Shown one piece after another: positions 11,024 through 20,207 of a stretch of 64,000 nt of DNA. This DNA is from Arthrobacter ramosus. Lineage in GTDB: Bacteria; Actinomycetota; Actinomycetes; Actinomycetales; Micrococcaceae. The stretch is taken from positions 1,550,001 to 1,614,000 of the forward strand of contig NZ_BAAAWN010000001.1 in assembly GCF_039535095.1 (NCBI RefSeq), given 5' to 3'. Below the pieces are notes generated by a model, which was not told where the DNA came from, made no database searches, and was given only the letters and a program-made list of their open reading frames with translations. The number at the start of each line of letters is the position of its first letter. The stretch's first letter is position 1. A program made the position numbers and the translations under genes.

Positions 11024-11701
11024 ATGGACCACGCAAAACGCCAGCCCCGGAAACAGGGCTGGCGTTTTGTTTTGCTCGCACTTGTCCTGGCCGTGGCTAT
11101 CAGCGGGCTCGTTCGGTCCTTGTGGATCGATGTCTACTTCATCCCCTCCGAGTCCATGGAGCCGATCCTGGGCACCGGAGACCGCATCCTTGTGTCCCGG
11201 ACCGATTTCGCCGCAGACCCTATTCGCCGTGGAGACATTGTGGTCTTCGACGGCAGGGGAACCTTCGCTCCGCTGAACAGCGGCAAAGGACCATTGGCCG
11301 ACGCCGTGGCCGCCACCGGCCACTGGCTGGGCCTGACGGGAAGCGACACCACATACGTCAAGCGTGTCATCGGGCTTCCCGGAGACCACGTCGCTTGTTG
11401 TGGCACCGATGGCAAACTCACAGTCAACGGTCAGCCGCTTGAGGAACCCTATCTGTATCCCGGCGACACGCCGAGCGAACAGAGGTTCGACGTCATCGTT
11501 CCCAATGACCGATTGTGGCTCATGGGTGACCACCGTTCACGATCGGCCGATTCGCGCAGCCTTCTGGGCGCGCCCGGCGGAGGGATGGTGCCGCTGGAGC
11601 GTGTCATCGGGCGTCCGGTCCGGATTATCTGGCCGCTTGATAGATTTGCAGAACTACCTCGCCCTGCGCAGGCCGGTACAACCTCGAAGAACGGACAATA
11701 G
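11024..11701 (+). CDS. lepB: signal peptidase I (first of two)
   Basis: ATG at 11024 after ACAGGAAAC gives a 225-residue type I signal peptidase: basic N-terminus, one membrane segment (about residues 14-33), box B IPSESM with catalytic Ser44, box [12 protein letters not shown] with Lys113, and box E GDHRSRSADSR. It cleaves signal peptides of Sec/Tat-exported proteins outside the membrane. It ends TAG directly followed by the second lepB. A strong terminator hairpin overlaps its codons 4-16, so read-through or a separate promoter must control expression. Confidence 0.93.
   Translation: MDHAKRQPRKQGWRFVLLALVLAVAISGLVRSLWIDVYFIPSESMEPILGTGDRILVSRTDFAADPIRRGDIVVFDGRGTFAPLNSGKGPLADAVAATGHWLGLTGSDTTYVKRVIGLPGDHVACCGTDGKLTVNGQPLEEPYLYPGDTPSEQRFDVIVPNDRLWLMGDHRSRSADSRSLLGAPGGGMVPLERVIGRPVRIIWPLDRFAELPRPAQAGTTSKNGQ
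11035..11073 (+). terminator. Rho-independent terminator of rplS embedded in the lepB coding start
   Basis: A perfect 13-bp stem, AAAACGCCAGCCC with GGGCTGGCGTTTT, has an 8-base loop (CGGAAACA) and runs into TTTTGTTTT. It is a textbook intrinsic terminator but begins 11 bases inside the lepB reading frame. Confidence 0.88.
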
Positions 11702-12649
11702 ATGCCCGAGACAACTCCCGGGAAGCCGGAACGGCACGACGACGACGCCCGGCTCCTGGACGGACCGTCCGCTCCCGCCATGGATCTTGCAGCGGACGAT
11801 GCCGATCCGGCCCCGGGGAGCGCGACTGGCTCGACGACGCCCCAGCCTGAGGAGCAGGAGTCTCCGCGCCGCGCCGCACGGCGGGATTCGCGGCTGGAAT
11901 CGGGCGAAAGCGATCGCTCCGAGACTGCCGGCAAAACCCAAGGCAGTCCGTTCCTCGGCTGGCTCAGGGAAATCGGCACCGTGGTGGTCATCGCGATCGT
12001 CTTGTCCTTCCTGATCAAGACCTTCCTGTTCCGTGCTTTCTTCATTCCCTCGGAATCCATGGTCAACACCCTTGACGTTGACGACCGGATTTTCGTTAAT
12101 CTGCTGGTCCCGCAACCGTTCGCACTGGAGCGCGGCGACATCGTCGTCTTCAAGGACGCACAAGGATGGCTTCCGCCTACGCAGAAGACGACGCCCGGGC
12201 CCTTCAAATGGTTCCAGGACGGTCTTGTCTTCGTCGGGCTGCTCCCGGACGAGACCAATCAGCACCTCGTCAAGCGCGTGATCGGCCTCCCGGGGGACCG
12301 GGTCTCGTGCTGCGACAGTTCCGCGCGGGTCAGCGTCAACGGCACTGTCCTCAACGAGAGCTACATCAATCCTGCCCAGGTTCCTATGGCCAAGTCTTTC
12401 GATGTAGTGGTCCCGGCGGGCAAAATTTGGGTTATGGGCGACAACCGCAACAACTCGGCCGACTCCCGCGAACACCAATCAGTCAATGGTGGTTTCATCG
12501 ACATCTCCGACGTCGAGGGCAAAGCCACGGTTATCGCCTGGCCCATCAACCGTTGGCAAATCCTTGACAACCACACCGAGGTCTTCCGCAACGTTCCCGC
12601 GCCGTCGCCCCAGAACACGGCTTCACCAACGGCTCCAGCGGGCAAATGA
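11702..12649 (+). CDS. lepB: signal peptidase I (second of two, long N-terminal extension)
   Basis: The 315-residue paralog has an 80-residue hydrophilic, charged N-terminal extension before the membrane segment ([16 protein letters not shown], about 93-108). Catalytic Ser119 is in IPSESM, Lys191 in [11 protein letters not shown], and box E reads [14 protein letters not shown]. It starts on the base after the first lepB stop and overlaps rnhB by four bases. Tandem lepB genes occur in Arthrobacter relatives; the cytosolic extension may tune topology or substrate choice (inference). Confidence 0.93.
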   Translation: MPETTPGKPERHDDDARLLDGPSAPAMDLAADDADPAPGSATGSTTPQPEEQESPRRAARRDSRLESGESDRSETAGKTQGSPFLGWLREIGTVVVIAIVLSFLIKTFLFRAFFIPSESMVNTLDVDDRIFVNLLVPQPFALERGDIVVFKDAQGWLPPTQKTTPGPFKWFQDGLVFVGLLPDETNQHLVKRVIGLPGDRVSCCDSSARVSVNGTVLNESYINPAQVPMAKSFDVVVPAGKIWVMGDNRNNSADSREHQSVNGGFIDISDVEGKATVIAWPINRWQILDNHTEVFRNVPAPSPQNTASPTAPAGK

Positions 12650-13380
12650 TGGTTCCGGCGGGGACAGGAGCTCCGGTTCGGACGCAGCGGAAACCCGCCG
12701 CGCGGACCAAGCACGCTCCTGATTTTCCGACCCTGGACGTCGAACGGGGTTTCTTGTCTCCTGGAGTCAAGCTTCTGGCCGGTGTCGATGAAGTAGGCCG
12801 CGGATCCCTCGCCGGACCGGTGTCGGTGGGGATCGCCGTCGTCGACCTCAGGGACCACGGCTTGCTCGCCGATGTCCGCGACAGCAAGCTTCTCAAACCC
12901 GAGGACCGCGAGCGGTTGGAACCGCTGGTGCGAGAATGGGCGGTTGCCTCCGCAGTGGGCCACGCAAGTTCGGCGGAGATTGATGCGTTCGGAATAGTGG
13001 GAGCCCTGCGCCTTGCAGGAACACGCGCCTGGTTCGAGATTCTCGCCTCGGGCGTGCATCCGGACCTCGTCCTCCTGGATGGGAGCCACAACTGGCTCTC
13101 ACCCCAGACACAGGGTTCCTTGTTCGACACCGAGCCGTCCGGGCCTGCCTGCGAGGCGCCGGTGCACACCCGGGTGAAGGCGGACATGAGCTGCCTCAGC
13201 GTGGCGGCCGCCAGCGTGCTGGCCAAGGTGGCCAGGGACCGCATCATGATTGAGCTGCACGAGGAATATCCAGCTTTCGGATGGAACGAGAACAAGGGTT
13301 ACGCCACGTCCTTCCACCGCGATGCCATCCGTTCGTTGGGTCCCACGCCGTACCACCGGACCAGCTGGAACCTGCTATAG
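12646..13380 (+). CDS. rnhB: ribonuclease HII
   Basis: Removes ribonucleotides misincorporated in DNA and RNA of RNA-DNA hybrids. The active-site motif GVDEVGRG (Asp48, Glu49) begins the catalytic domain, DGS carries another acidic residue, and [21 protein letters not shown] is the family helix. The 244-residue length includes a short basic N-terminal extension. ATG at 12646 overlaps the lepB stop (ATGA), indicating translational coupling. Confidence 0.95.
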   Translation: MMVPAGTGAPVRTQRKPAARTKHAPDFPTLDVERGFLSPGVKLLAGVDEVGRGSLAGPVSVGIAVVDLRDHGLLADVRDSKLLKPEDRERLEPLVREWAVASAVGHASSAEIDAFGIVGALRLAGTRAWFEILASGVHPDLVLLDGSHNWLSPQTQGSLFDTEPSGPACEAPVHTRVKADMSCLSVAAASVLAKVARDRIMIELHEEYPAFGWNENKGYATSFHRDAIRSLGPTPYHRTSWNLL

Positions 13381-13458
13381 CCTCCGCTTTTCCTTGTCCT
13401 GGATGCCGCCCGCCCGACCGTGGCGGCGTGCGCGCCCTCTATGGTGCAAGATGGATCT

Positions 13459-13803
13459 ATGAGTGCCGAGGATCTTGAGAACTACGAAACCGACATGGAG
13501 CTGCAGCTCTACCGCGAATACCGCGACGTCGTTGGTTTGTTCAGCTACGTTGTCGAGACCGAACGCCGGTTCTATCTGGCAAACCATGTTGACCTGCAGG
13601 CCCGGAGTGCCGATGGCGAGGTCTATTTCGACCTGACGCTCCAGGATGCCTGGGTTTGGGACGTCTACCGTTCGGCCCGTTTCGTGAAGAATGTCAGGGT
13701 CATTACGTTCAAGGACGTCAATGTCGAAGAACTGCCGCGCAGCGAGGAACTCTCCCTGCCAAAGGACGGCGATCTAGGCGATCTCGGCAACCTGGGCAAC
13801 TAG
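13459..13803 (+). CDS. DUF2469 family protein
   Basis: The 114-residue acidic protein MSAEDLENYETDMELQLYRE belongs to the actinobacterial DUF2469 family, always found between rnhB and yraN. It contains FSYVVETERRFYLAN, VDLQ, and DVYRSARFVKNVRVITFKDVN. No function is established. The ATG at 13459 is preferred to upstream in-frame starts because family members begin MSAEDLE. The tail ends in a DLGDLGNLGN repeat. Confidence 0.92.
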   Translation: MSAEDLENYETDMELQLYREYRDVVGLFSYVVETERRFYLANHVDLQARSADGEVYFDLTLQDAWVWDVYRSARFVKNVRVITFKDVNVEELPRSEELSLPKDGDLGDLGNLGN

Positions 13804-13916
13804 GGAAGCCCGCCTACTTCTCCTCCACACCGTCTTACTGACGGAGTTTCCCACATAGCCAAACTGGCCCCTGTCTTTGGATTGTCCGCGCCTCCAGGCT
13901 GGAAGCGGAGGTGGTC

Positions 13917-14273
13917 ATGAGAGCCAAAGACTGGTTGGGCCGGCACGGTGAAACGCTGGCCGTAGCTTTCCTTGAAACCCAGGGAATGCGCATTGTGGAC
14001 CGCAATTGGAGATGCTCCGAGGGCGAGATCGACATCGTGGCGCTCGACGGCGACACCTTGGTGATTGCCGAGGTCAAGACCCGGAAGAACCTGGCCTATG
14101 GGCATCCTTTCGAAGCGGTTGACGCCGCCAAACTCGCCCGGCTCCATCGCTTGGCCCTTTCGTGGTGCCGTGATCACGAACTGCGGGCCCCGCGCCGGCG
14201 GGTGGATGTCGTGGGAATCATCGACGACGGCGTAGTCGAGCCAAGGCTCGAACACCTCAGGGGCGTGGGCTAG
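13917..14273 (+). CDS. YraN family endonuclease-like protein (UPF0102)
   Basis: ATG at 13917 lies 7 bases after GGAGG and gives MRAKDWLGRHGETLAVAFLE, 118 aa. The core EGEIDIVALDGDTLVIAEVKTR is the D/E-x-K nuclease-like fold signature of UPF0102. Biochemical role is unproven; genetic context with comM and dprA suggests DNA processing. It ends one base before the comM start. Confidence 0.92.
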   Translation: MRAKDWLGRHGETLAVAFLETQGMRIVDRNWRCSEGEIDIVALDGDTLVIAEVKTRKNLAYGHPFEAVDAAKLARLHRLALSWCRDHELRAPRRRVDVVGIIDDGVVEPRLEHLRGVG

Positions 14274-14969
14274 ATGGGCGTCGGTCGAAGCTACTCTGTG
14301 GCTTTGCTCGGCCTGAACGGCTACATCGTGGAGGTCGAAGCAGATATCGGCCAAACCCTCCCCAACTTCGTGATCCTGGGGTTGCCGGATGCCTCCCTGA
14401 ACGAAGCCAAGGAGCGCATTCGTTCCGCGGCGCAGAATTCCGGCATCCCGCTGAGTCGCCGAAAGATCACCGCAAACCTGATTCCGGCCTCACTGCCGAA
14501 GCGCGGCTCGGGGTTCGACCTCGCGATCACCATGGCAGTATTGCGCGCTGCTGGTGATATCCGTTCTACCGAAGACACGGTCTTCATCTCCGAGTTGGGG
14601 CTGGATGGCAGGTTGAGGCCGGTTCGCGGCATCTTGCCGGCGGTCATGGCGGCGGTTCAGGCCGGCCACCCCGAGATTGTGGTGGCCCAGGCAAACGTCG
14701 CCGAGGCAGAGTTGGTTCCCGGGGCGGTGGTTCGTGGCTACAAGACCCTGGCTCGTCTTGCGTTTGATTTCGGGGCCGATCCGCAGGACCTGGCCCTGGA
14801 TTATGACCCGGCCGGCGGGGACGTTGCTGGAGATCAGGACGTCGGTGCCGCGGTTGTTCCGGATCTTTGCGATGTCTCGGGGCAGGGCGATGCCCGCCGC
14901 GCCTTGGAGGTTGCGGCGGCCGGGGCACATCACGTACTGCTTTGCGGTCCGCCGGGTCTATGTCCTTAA
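14274..14969 (+). pseudogene. comM: ComM/YifB family Mg-chelatase-like ATPase, truncated
   Basis: The first 225 or so residues are a normal ComM N-terminal domain (MGVGRSYSVALLGLNGYIVE; ANLIPASLPKRGSGFDLAI; ISELGLDGRLRPVRG). They lead into the P-loop, which should read GPPGAGKT, but the frame breaks at LLCGPPG followed by LCP and a stop at 14969. About 280 residues including the AAA+ core are absent and not found elsewhere in the window. ComM is a helicase-like branch-migration factor in natural transformation and a known integration hotspot in other bacteria. The break coincides with the left copy of a 38-bp repeat. Confidence 0.93.
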
Positions 14970-14989
14970 CCATGTATGCGTGAAGGCAT
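14952..14989 (+). repeat. 38-bp direct repeat, left copy (at comM break)
   Basis: Begins CCGGGTCTATGTCCTTAACC and ends TGTATGCGTGAAGGCAT; 37 of 38 bases match the copy at 36797-36834 in the same orientation. It includes an imperfect inverted repeat (GTATGC-GTGAAG-GCATTC). comM homology stops within its first bases, so it marks an insertion or recombination junction. Confidence 0.9.
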
Positions 14990-15511
14990 TCGAGCGGTGG
15001 CCGGCTTACCGCCAAACATGCGCGCGGAAGCAGCGCCTGCCCGGTCCGGCCGAGCTGCTGCCCGGGCTCGCCGTATGCGACGTGCGAGCACCGAGCACGG
15101 GATCTCGCCGAGGCGATGAAAGCCAGCGGGCTAGGCCATCTCACCGGCGGTCTCCGGTCTTTAGATGATCCTGAAGTCCATCAGCCCTGGGCCTCGGCCC
15201 GTTCTTCCGCACGCCTGCATCGACCCCGGATGCCTCTAGGACGACCGGGCCTCCAAGGGGAGAAGGTCTTCGCCCCCCGTGTCAGGTTGAGTTAGGACCC
15301 ACTCGTGATCTTGTCAGGAAATGGAGTTCTATTGGGACAGGACCCGGGTGGGCGTTAACGTCAGGTTGTGCTGTGTGCCCTAGCCGGACTCGCCTAGCGC
15401 CTGCGTCGCCGTGATGTTAGACGGGAAGGGCGTCCCTGCCGGCATCTCTGAACAGTAGCTGGGATTCATGCGTCACTTCACGACTGGGGCCCGGTTGATA
15501 GCGGCGGAGGC
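14990..15511. other. junction stretch without a recognisable gene
   Basis: About 520 bases between the comM break and the MFS transporter operator. No frame gives a protein I recognise, and neither the missing comM C-terminus nor dprA is present. The segment has short stop-interrupted frames on both strands and may be mobile-element debris. It separates core from accessory sequence. Confidence 0.6.
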
Positions 15512-15545
15512 TGTTTCACATTGGAACACTGTGGGCTGCGACACA
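15512..15545. promoter_or_regulatory. operator upstream of the MHS transporter gene
   Basis: TGTTTCACATTGGAACAC (15512-15529), a palindrome of form TGTTYCAnnnTGRAACA, is followed by a second dyad TGTGGGCTGCGACACA (15530-15545) about two helical turns away. The first 18 bases are identical to 20173-20190. Proposed binding site of the GAF/Fis regulator at 17145-18977. Confidence 0.75.
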
Positions 15546-15690
15546 CTCTTTACCGTGGATACAGATGCCGTGGCGGCTGTCACATTTGGGGGCGCCGCGG
15601 CATGACCACCCGCGCTTCTTAGAGCGGGTGCAAGGACATTCCCACCTATCTGTTCCGCTGGCCAATGAGCCTGTTTCAAGGGAGAAACAC

Positions 15691-17061
15691 ATGACAAGCA
15701 CTACAACGTCGCCGCCGGCGATGACGCCCCGCCGTGCTGCGACAGCCGCGCTCCTCGGCAGTGCACTGGAGTACTACGACTTTTTTGTTTACGGCGCGGC
15801 AGCGGCCCTCGTTTTCAATGTGCTGTTCTTTCCGTCCGGGGATCCCGCTGTTGCTTTGATCGGATCGTTCGCGACTTTTGCGGTGGGCTATGTGGCACGG
15901 CCCGTCGGCGCAATGGTGATGGGGCACTTCGGCGATCGTCTTGGCCGCAAGAAGGTCATGCTTGCCACTGTGGTCATGATGGGTGCCGCCTCGTTCTCCA
16001 TCGGTTGTCTTCCGACATTTGACCAGGTGGGGCTGTTGGCGCCGGCCCTTCTGGTTGTCTTGCGAGTGGTCCAGGGTTTCTCGGCCGGTGCCGAATCCGC
16101 AGGTGCCTCGACGTTGACGGTTGAGCATTCCCCCGTTGGACGCCGGGGCTTCTTTACCAGCTTCGTTATGGTTGGTTACGCCGTCGGCTGCTCGTTGGCG
16201 ACTATCGTTTTCCTTCCGGTGGCGCTCCTGCCCGCCGAACACCTTTACGGTTGGGGCTGGCGGGTTCCCTTCTGGCTCAGTGCCGTCGTCGTCGTGATTA
16301 CCTACTATGTGCGGAGCCATTTGGACGAAACGCCCGTGTTCGCTGAAGCCAAGGAAGAACGCGCAGTCCGGAAGCTGCCGCTGAGCGATGTTTTCAAGTA
16401 CCACTGGCGCAGTGTGATTTGTGTTGCCGGGGCATCGCTGATGGCAGCGATGCAGACTTTGTTCGCTGTTTTCAGCTTGTCCTACGGAACCTCGGTCGGG
16501 GTGCACCGGAGTGCGATGCTCGCGGTCATCTCCGGCGCCATAGCGCTGTCCGTCTTCACTCTTCCGGCAGCGGGCTACCTCTCTGATGTCATCGGCAGGA
16601 AGCGAACGATGCTGATTTCCTCTGTAGGGTGTGCGGTCACGATCTTCGGTTACCTTTGGGCGATATCGACGACGGACGTCCTGCTGATCGGGGTCTCCGC
16701 GTTCATCAACATGACGTTGTTCTTCAGCTGCTACAACGGGGTGTGGACGTCGTTCTTCGCCGAGCAGTTCCCGGCACCTGTGCGCTTCACGGGCATGGCT
16801 GTCAGCAATCAGCTGGGCAATCTCCTGGCCGGCTTCGCGCCGATGGTCGCGGCGATGCTTCTCGTGCCGGGCCCGTCCGGCTGGCTGCCGGTAGCAATCT
16901 TTGGTGCGGTAGCCGCCGGCATCGCGGCCGTCGCAGTCCTCGGAATGCGCGAGACTTCCAAGACCCCCACAGAGATGCTGGGTGGGCCGCGGGCTCAACC
17001 CACAAATCCCAAGCCTTCCCCTGCCGGGACCAAGAGGACCGTTGAGGCGGTCACGGACTAG
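15691..17061 (+). CDS. MFS transporter, metabolite:H+ symporter (MHS) family
   Basis: ATG at 15691 follows AAGGGAGAAAC and gives 456 aa with about 12 membrane segments. Family marks are LLGSALEYYDFFVYG in TM1, GHFGDRLGRKKVM between TM2 and TM3, and RVVQGFSAGAES. MHS carriers import mono- and dicarboxylates and hydroxy acids with protons. Here the shared operator and location beside the ketone-oxidation genes suggest uptake of a pathway acid such as a hydroxyhexanoate or adipate-like compound (inference). It converges on the regulator gene with a terminator between them. Confidence 0.88.
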   Translation: MTSTTTSPPAMTPRRAATAALLGSALEYYDFFVYGAAAALVFNVLFFPSGDPAVALIGSFATFAVGYVARPVGAMVMGHFGDRLGRKKVMLATVVMMGAASFSIGCLPTFDQVGLLAPALLVVLRVVQGFSAGAESAGASTLTVEHSPVGRRGFFTSFVMVGYAVGCSLATIVFLPVALLPAEHLYGWGWRVPFWLSAVVVVITYYVRSHLDETPVFAEAKEERAVRKLPLSDVFKYHWRSVICVAGASLMAAMQTLFAVFSLSYGTSVGVHRSAMLAVISGAIALSVFTLPAAGYLSDVIGRKRTMLISSVGCAVTIFGYLWAISTTDVLLIGVSAFINMTLFFSCYNGVWTSFFAEQFPAPVRFTGMAVSNQLGNLLAGFAPMVAAMLLVPGPSGWLPVAIFGAVAAGIAAVAVLGMRETSKTPTEMLGGPRAQPTNPKPSPAGTKRTVEAVTD

Positions 17062-17084
17062 ACCCAGTAGACCCTAAAAGGATC

Positions 17085-17120
17085 GGGCCCCCGACGTTTT
17101 CGTCGGGGGCCCATTATTTT
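17085..17120. terminator. bidirectional intrinsic terminator
   Basis: GGGCCCCCGACG pairs perfectly with CGTCGGGGGCCC around TTTT, followed by ATTATTTT on the plus strand. It lies between the convergent transporter and regulator genes and can serve the transporter strongly; its use for the regulator is less certain. Confidence 0.88.
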
Positions 17121-17144
17121 GGCCTGTGTTGCTCGGTTCCCGGG

Positions 17145-18977
17145 CTAGGGTCCCGGAAGGATCATTCGTTCGTCGTCGTCAATTTTCAGGGCGCGCATTT
17201 TCCGGTACATGGTGGTGCGCCCGATACCCAGAATTTCCGCGGCGCGGGACTTGTTGCCGTTGGCTTCCGCCAGGGCGGCGACGATGGTATCGCGCTCAGA
17301 TTGCTCGTAGCGGCTGAGCGAGGAGAGGGTTGTCTGCCGCATGGGGGCTGGCAGGTCCTTGGTTTGGATCAGGCCGGTGCCGGCCGAACGTCGCAAGTGG
17401 GCAAGGAGCCGTGCCAGCTCGGCAACGTTACCCGGCCAGCGCCAGGCCAGCAGGCATTGGAGGGCTGCTGGGGAGAACCGTGGCGCCGGTGCCCCGGGAA
17501 AGAGTTCAGCCGAAACCTCACGCACGATGTCCAGCAACTCACCGCGCAGTTCCACAAGGGAAGGCAGGCGTACCGGCCCTTGAAGGTCCTCGGCTTCGTG
17601 ATTGGGGTTGAATGGGCCGCTGGTCCGTTCGGTAAGGATGACACGTGCCCCGGGGTGGACGCCGGGGCGGTGGGCCGACGCAAATTCGGTGAGTCGGTCC
17701 ACGAGATCGTGGCCGATGCCTGGTCCGGCGGTAACGAGGATTCCGCAGCCCTCGGCTAATGCCGCTTCCATGACAGCCCAGGCCGTTGGGTCCTCGGTGA
17801 GCATTTCTGCGGTGAATGTCTTGGGCTCCCGCCCGGTGTGCTGGCGCAGCCATTTTGAGGACTGGTGATGCTTCCCGGTACCAGGACCTCCGGTGACGCG
17901 GATCAGGCCATCGGCCGTGGCGGCAGCGGTGAGTTCGCGTTGGAGCACGCTGTAAGAAGTCGTCGTCCGGGCTTGGCGGGAGGATAGGCCGTCCAGCACT
18001 TCGCGGAGCGCGGGCGCAGACCTTTGCTCTGGGTGTTTGCCGACGGAAACCCTGCCCTCGGCTGGCGCACTGGCTGGCTCCGTAAATTCCAGCGCGAAGA
18101 TCGCGTCCTGGCCCGCCCGGCCGAGACGGCGCACCATGGCTTCGGTTCCGAGCACCGGAAGTTCGATTTGCAGCTTGTCCTGGTCCCAATGGTGCATGCG
18201 CAGCATCTCCCACAGGTAGGCGTGGGACTCGGCGTCAAAATGGGCGAGTGCGGGCAGGTCGGTCATCACCGTTTCGGAGTTCATGACCAGGACCGGATGC
18301 TTGGAGGACCGGAACTGGCGGTACGTTCGGGCCAACTCGAGGTTCCGGGAATCGGCCATCAGCTCGAGCGCCTCAGCGATCTGATGACCGGCCTGCCGGG
18401 CCATGGAAACCATCAAGGGGCTTGAGGCGTCGACATGGGAGGCGATGGACAGCGATCCTACGATCCGGCCCGTGATGGGGTGCTTGATGGGCGCTCCCGC
18501 GCAGGCCAGTCGGGCCAGGGCATCGTTAAAGTGTTCGTGGCCGCGGACGAAAACCACTCCGCGCCCCTCAATGGGGGTGCCGAGCCCGTTGGTGCCCAGA
18601 GCCTGTTCGGAAAAGACGAACCCCTCCGCGGCGTTGGCGTTGTCCAGTGTCCGCGTGTCCTGGGCATCGACAATGCGCCGGGAGACGATCCGGCCCTCCT
18701 CATCGGCGAGGAAAAGGGCCATCCGGGTGTCGGTGAGATTGTTTTGCCACTGGTCCAAAATTCTTCCGGCAGCGCGCAGGATTGCACTGTCCGGATCGAC
18801 CTCGCCAAGGATGTGGGGGCCGGTTGCAGGGTTGACGTGGTTCGAGACCGAGCGCCGCCAGCTTTGTTCGATTTCTTCGGCTACCAGCGACGCGGGGATG
18901 GAAGCCCTGACGAGGCCTTCCGTGATCAGCCGCTCGCGGGCGCTCCGGAGCGCGTCTTCGCGGCGTGATTTGTCCAT
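17145..18977 (-). CDS. AcoR-type transcriptional activator: GAF domain, degenerate AAA+ domain, Fis-type HTH
   Basis: The 610-residue protein has an N-terminal GAF sensor region containing the family motif ALGTNGLGTP, a central AAA+-like segment with GGPGTGKHH in place of a full Walker A, and a C-terminal Fis-type helix-turn-helix (NGNKSRAAEILGIGRTTMYRKM). The GAFTGA loop that contacts sigma-54 is missing, as expected for actinobacteria, so it likely acts with sigma-70-type polymerase. It starts 13 bases after the zinc alcohol dehydrogenase gene and is probably co-transcribed. It is the best candidate to bind the operators at 15512 and 20173, in response to a ketone, alcohol or lactone inducer (inference). 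Confidence 0.88.
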   Translation of the reverse strand: MDKSRREDALRSARERLITEGLVRASIPASLVAEEIEQSWRRSVSNHVNPATGPHILGEVDPDSAILRAAGRILDQWQNNLTDTRMALFLADEEGRIVSRRIVDAQDTRTLDNANAAEGFVFSEQALGTNGLGTPIEGRGVVFVRGHEHFNDALARLACAGAPIKHPITGRIVGSLSIASHVDASSPLMVSMARQAGHQIAEALELMADSRNLELARTYRQFRSSKHPVLVMNSETVMTDLPALAHFDAESHAYLWEMLRMHHWDQDKLQIELPVLGTEAMVRRLGRAGQDAIFALEFTEPASAPAEGRVSVGKHPEQRSAPALREVLDGLSSRQARTTTSYSVLQRELTAAATADGLIRVTGGPGTGKHHQSSKWLRQHTGREPKTFTAEMLTEDPTAWAVMEAALAEGCGILVTAGPGIGHDLVDRLTEFASAHRPGVHPGARVILTERTSGPFNPNHEAEDLQGPVRLPSLVELRGELLDIVREVSAELFPGAPAPRFSPAALQCLLAWRWPGNVAELARLLAHLRRSAGTGLIQTKDLPAPMRQTTLSSLSRYEQSERDTIVAALAEANGNKSRAAEILGIGRTTMYRKMRALKIDDDERMILPGP

Positions 18978-18990
18978 CACTTACTCATTC

Positions 18991-20049
18991 TCAAGCAGTC
19001 AATACGATGCGTCCAGCAATCCCGCCGGCGGTCAGGTCGTCCAGGGCCCGGGACACTTCGGCCGCGGACAGGGTCCTTTCGGACACCGGGATGGTGGGAA
19101 GTTCCCCTGCTTTGGCAATCCGGACCAGATCCTGCAGTTGTGAAAGTGTCCCGACAAAGCTGCCTTCGATGCGGATCATGCGTAGCGCCAGCATGGCAGT
19201 GGGAAGGGTGACTTCACCGCCGAATAGTCCTACCTGGACCATTGTCCCCGCTTTGGCGACGGCATCGAACGCGGCCGTAGCGGTCGCACCGTTGTTGACG
19301 AAGTCCACGACGGCGCTGGCCGGCCCGCCTGCCGCGCGTTGAATGTCGGCTGCCCCGCTGCCGGCTCCGGAAAGGACTGTGCTGGTGGCGCCCATGTCCC
19401 GGGCCAGGGCCAGGTTCCGTTCCGCGACATCGACCGCGCAGATGTTCCGGTGGCCCCGGGCACGGAGGATCGCTATGGCGGTCAGGCCCAGCCCTCCTGC
19501 TCCGAAGATGACCACAGGCTCGTCCGGCTCAAGCGGAAGAACCTTGTCGACGGCACTGTGGGCGGTGAGGCCGGAACACGCCAAGGTCGCTGCCCAACTC
19601 GGGTCAAGGCCCTCAATGTCCACGAGGTACTTCTCGTCGGGCACGATGATGTACTCGGCGTAGCCGCCGTGGCGTGCGACCCCAAGGTTCTGTCCGGCGG
19701 CGCAGCGGTTATCGTGGCCTTCCCGGCATTGGCGGCATGTGCCGCAGCCGATCCACGGGTAGATCAGTCGCACGTCTCCGGCGCTGACGGATGCAACGTC
19801 AGCACCTACCTGTTCGACAACGCCGACTACTTCGTGGCCCAGGACCATCGGGTACTGGATGCCGCGGTCTTTCATGCTCATGTGTCCGCGGCTGCCCAGG
19901 TCGTAGCCGCCTTCGCGGAGGTGGGTGTCGGTGTGGCAGACGCCAGCCCGCATGACCTTCAGAAGTACCTGCCGCCCCTCTGGGCGTGGCGTCGACAACT
20001 CCAGGTCATGGATGGTGGCATCGTCCGGGAGGACGGCGAATGCATGCAT
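18991..20049 (-). CDS. zinc-dependent alcohol dehydrogenase, ChnD-like (6-hydroxyhexanoate dehydrogenase candidate)
   Basis: ATG at 20049 follows AGAGGTG and gives 352 aa. Catalytic zinc ligands are Cys38 (GVCHTD) and His71-Glu72 (LGHE); the structural zinc site is CGTCRQC plus Cys116. The cofactor fold is VVIFGAGGLGLTAIAI. The stretch DRGIQYPMVLGHE...RLIYPWIGCGTC and YAEYIIVPDEKYLVD closely recall Acinetobacter ChnD, which oxidises 6-hydroxyhexanoate to 6-oxohexanoate and has the same length. An open frame extends upstream to 20124 but lacks a ribosome site. It is first gene of a two-gene operon with the regulator, divergent from the hydrolase. Confidence 0.87.
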   Translation of the reverse strand: MHAFAVLPDDATIHDLELSTPRPEGRQVLLKVMRAGVCHTDTHLREGGYDLGSRGHMSMKDRGIQYPMVLGHEVVGVVEQVGADVASVSAGDVRLIYPWIGCGTCRQCREGHDNRCAAGQNLGVARHGGYAEYIIVPDEKYLVDIEGLDPSWAATLACSGLTAHSAVDKVLPLEPDEPVVIFGAGGLGLTAIAILRARGHRNICAVDVAERNLALARDMGATSTVLSGAGSGAADIQRAAGGPASAVVDFVNNGATATAAFDAVAKAGTMVQVGLFGGEVTLPTAMLALRMIRIEGSFVGTLSQLQDLVRIAKAGELPTIPVSERTLSAAEVSRALDDLTAGGIAGRIVLTA

Positions 20050-20172
20050 TGCGGAACACCTCTTCATTGTGGCAATCGGTATCCATCCATCATGACCAAC
20101 TATTGCTGCAGCTTCCAATACCAATCCGGGAGCCCTTTAGTGGGCGATCCGGTATCAATGCATCCGCTCGAG

Positions 20173-20207
20173 TGTTTCACATTGGAACACGTGTGGCATG
20201 GGACACA
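20173..20207. promoter_or_regulatory. operator between the divergent dehydrogenase and hydrolase genes
   Basis: TGTTTCACATTGGAACAC (20173-20190) is identical to the site at 15512 and is again followed by a second dyad, TGTGGCATGGGACACA (20192-20207), centred about 18 bases further on. The position allows control of both the hydrolase-monooxygenase-aldehyde dehydrogenase genes and the dehydrogenase-regulator pair. Confidence 0.75.

Noticed and set aside
14990..15144. Residual comM or dprA sequence after the break
   Set aside because: Translated in all frames I could check by eye, the stretch shows none of the ComM AAA+ or DprA motifs. A minus-strand frame through it reads into the repeat and comM antisense only.
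15512..15545. Sigma-54 promoter (-24/-12) near the AcoR-type operators
   Set aside because: No GG-N10-GC element at proper spacing; the regulator lacks GAFTGA and actinobacteria generally lack sigma-54.
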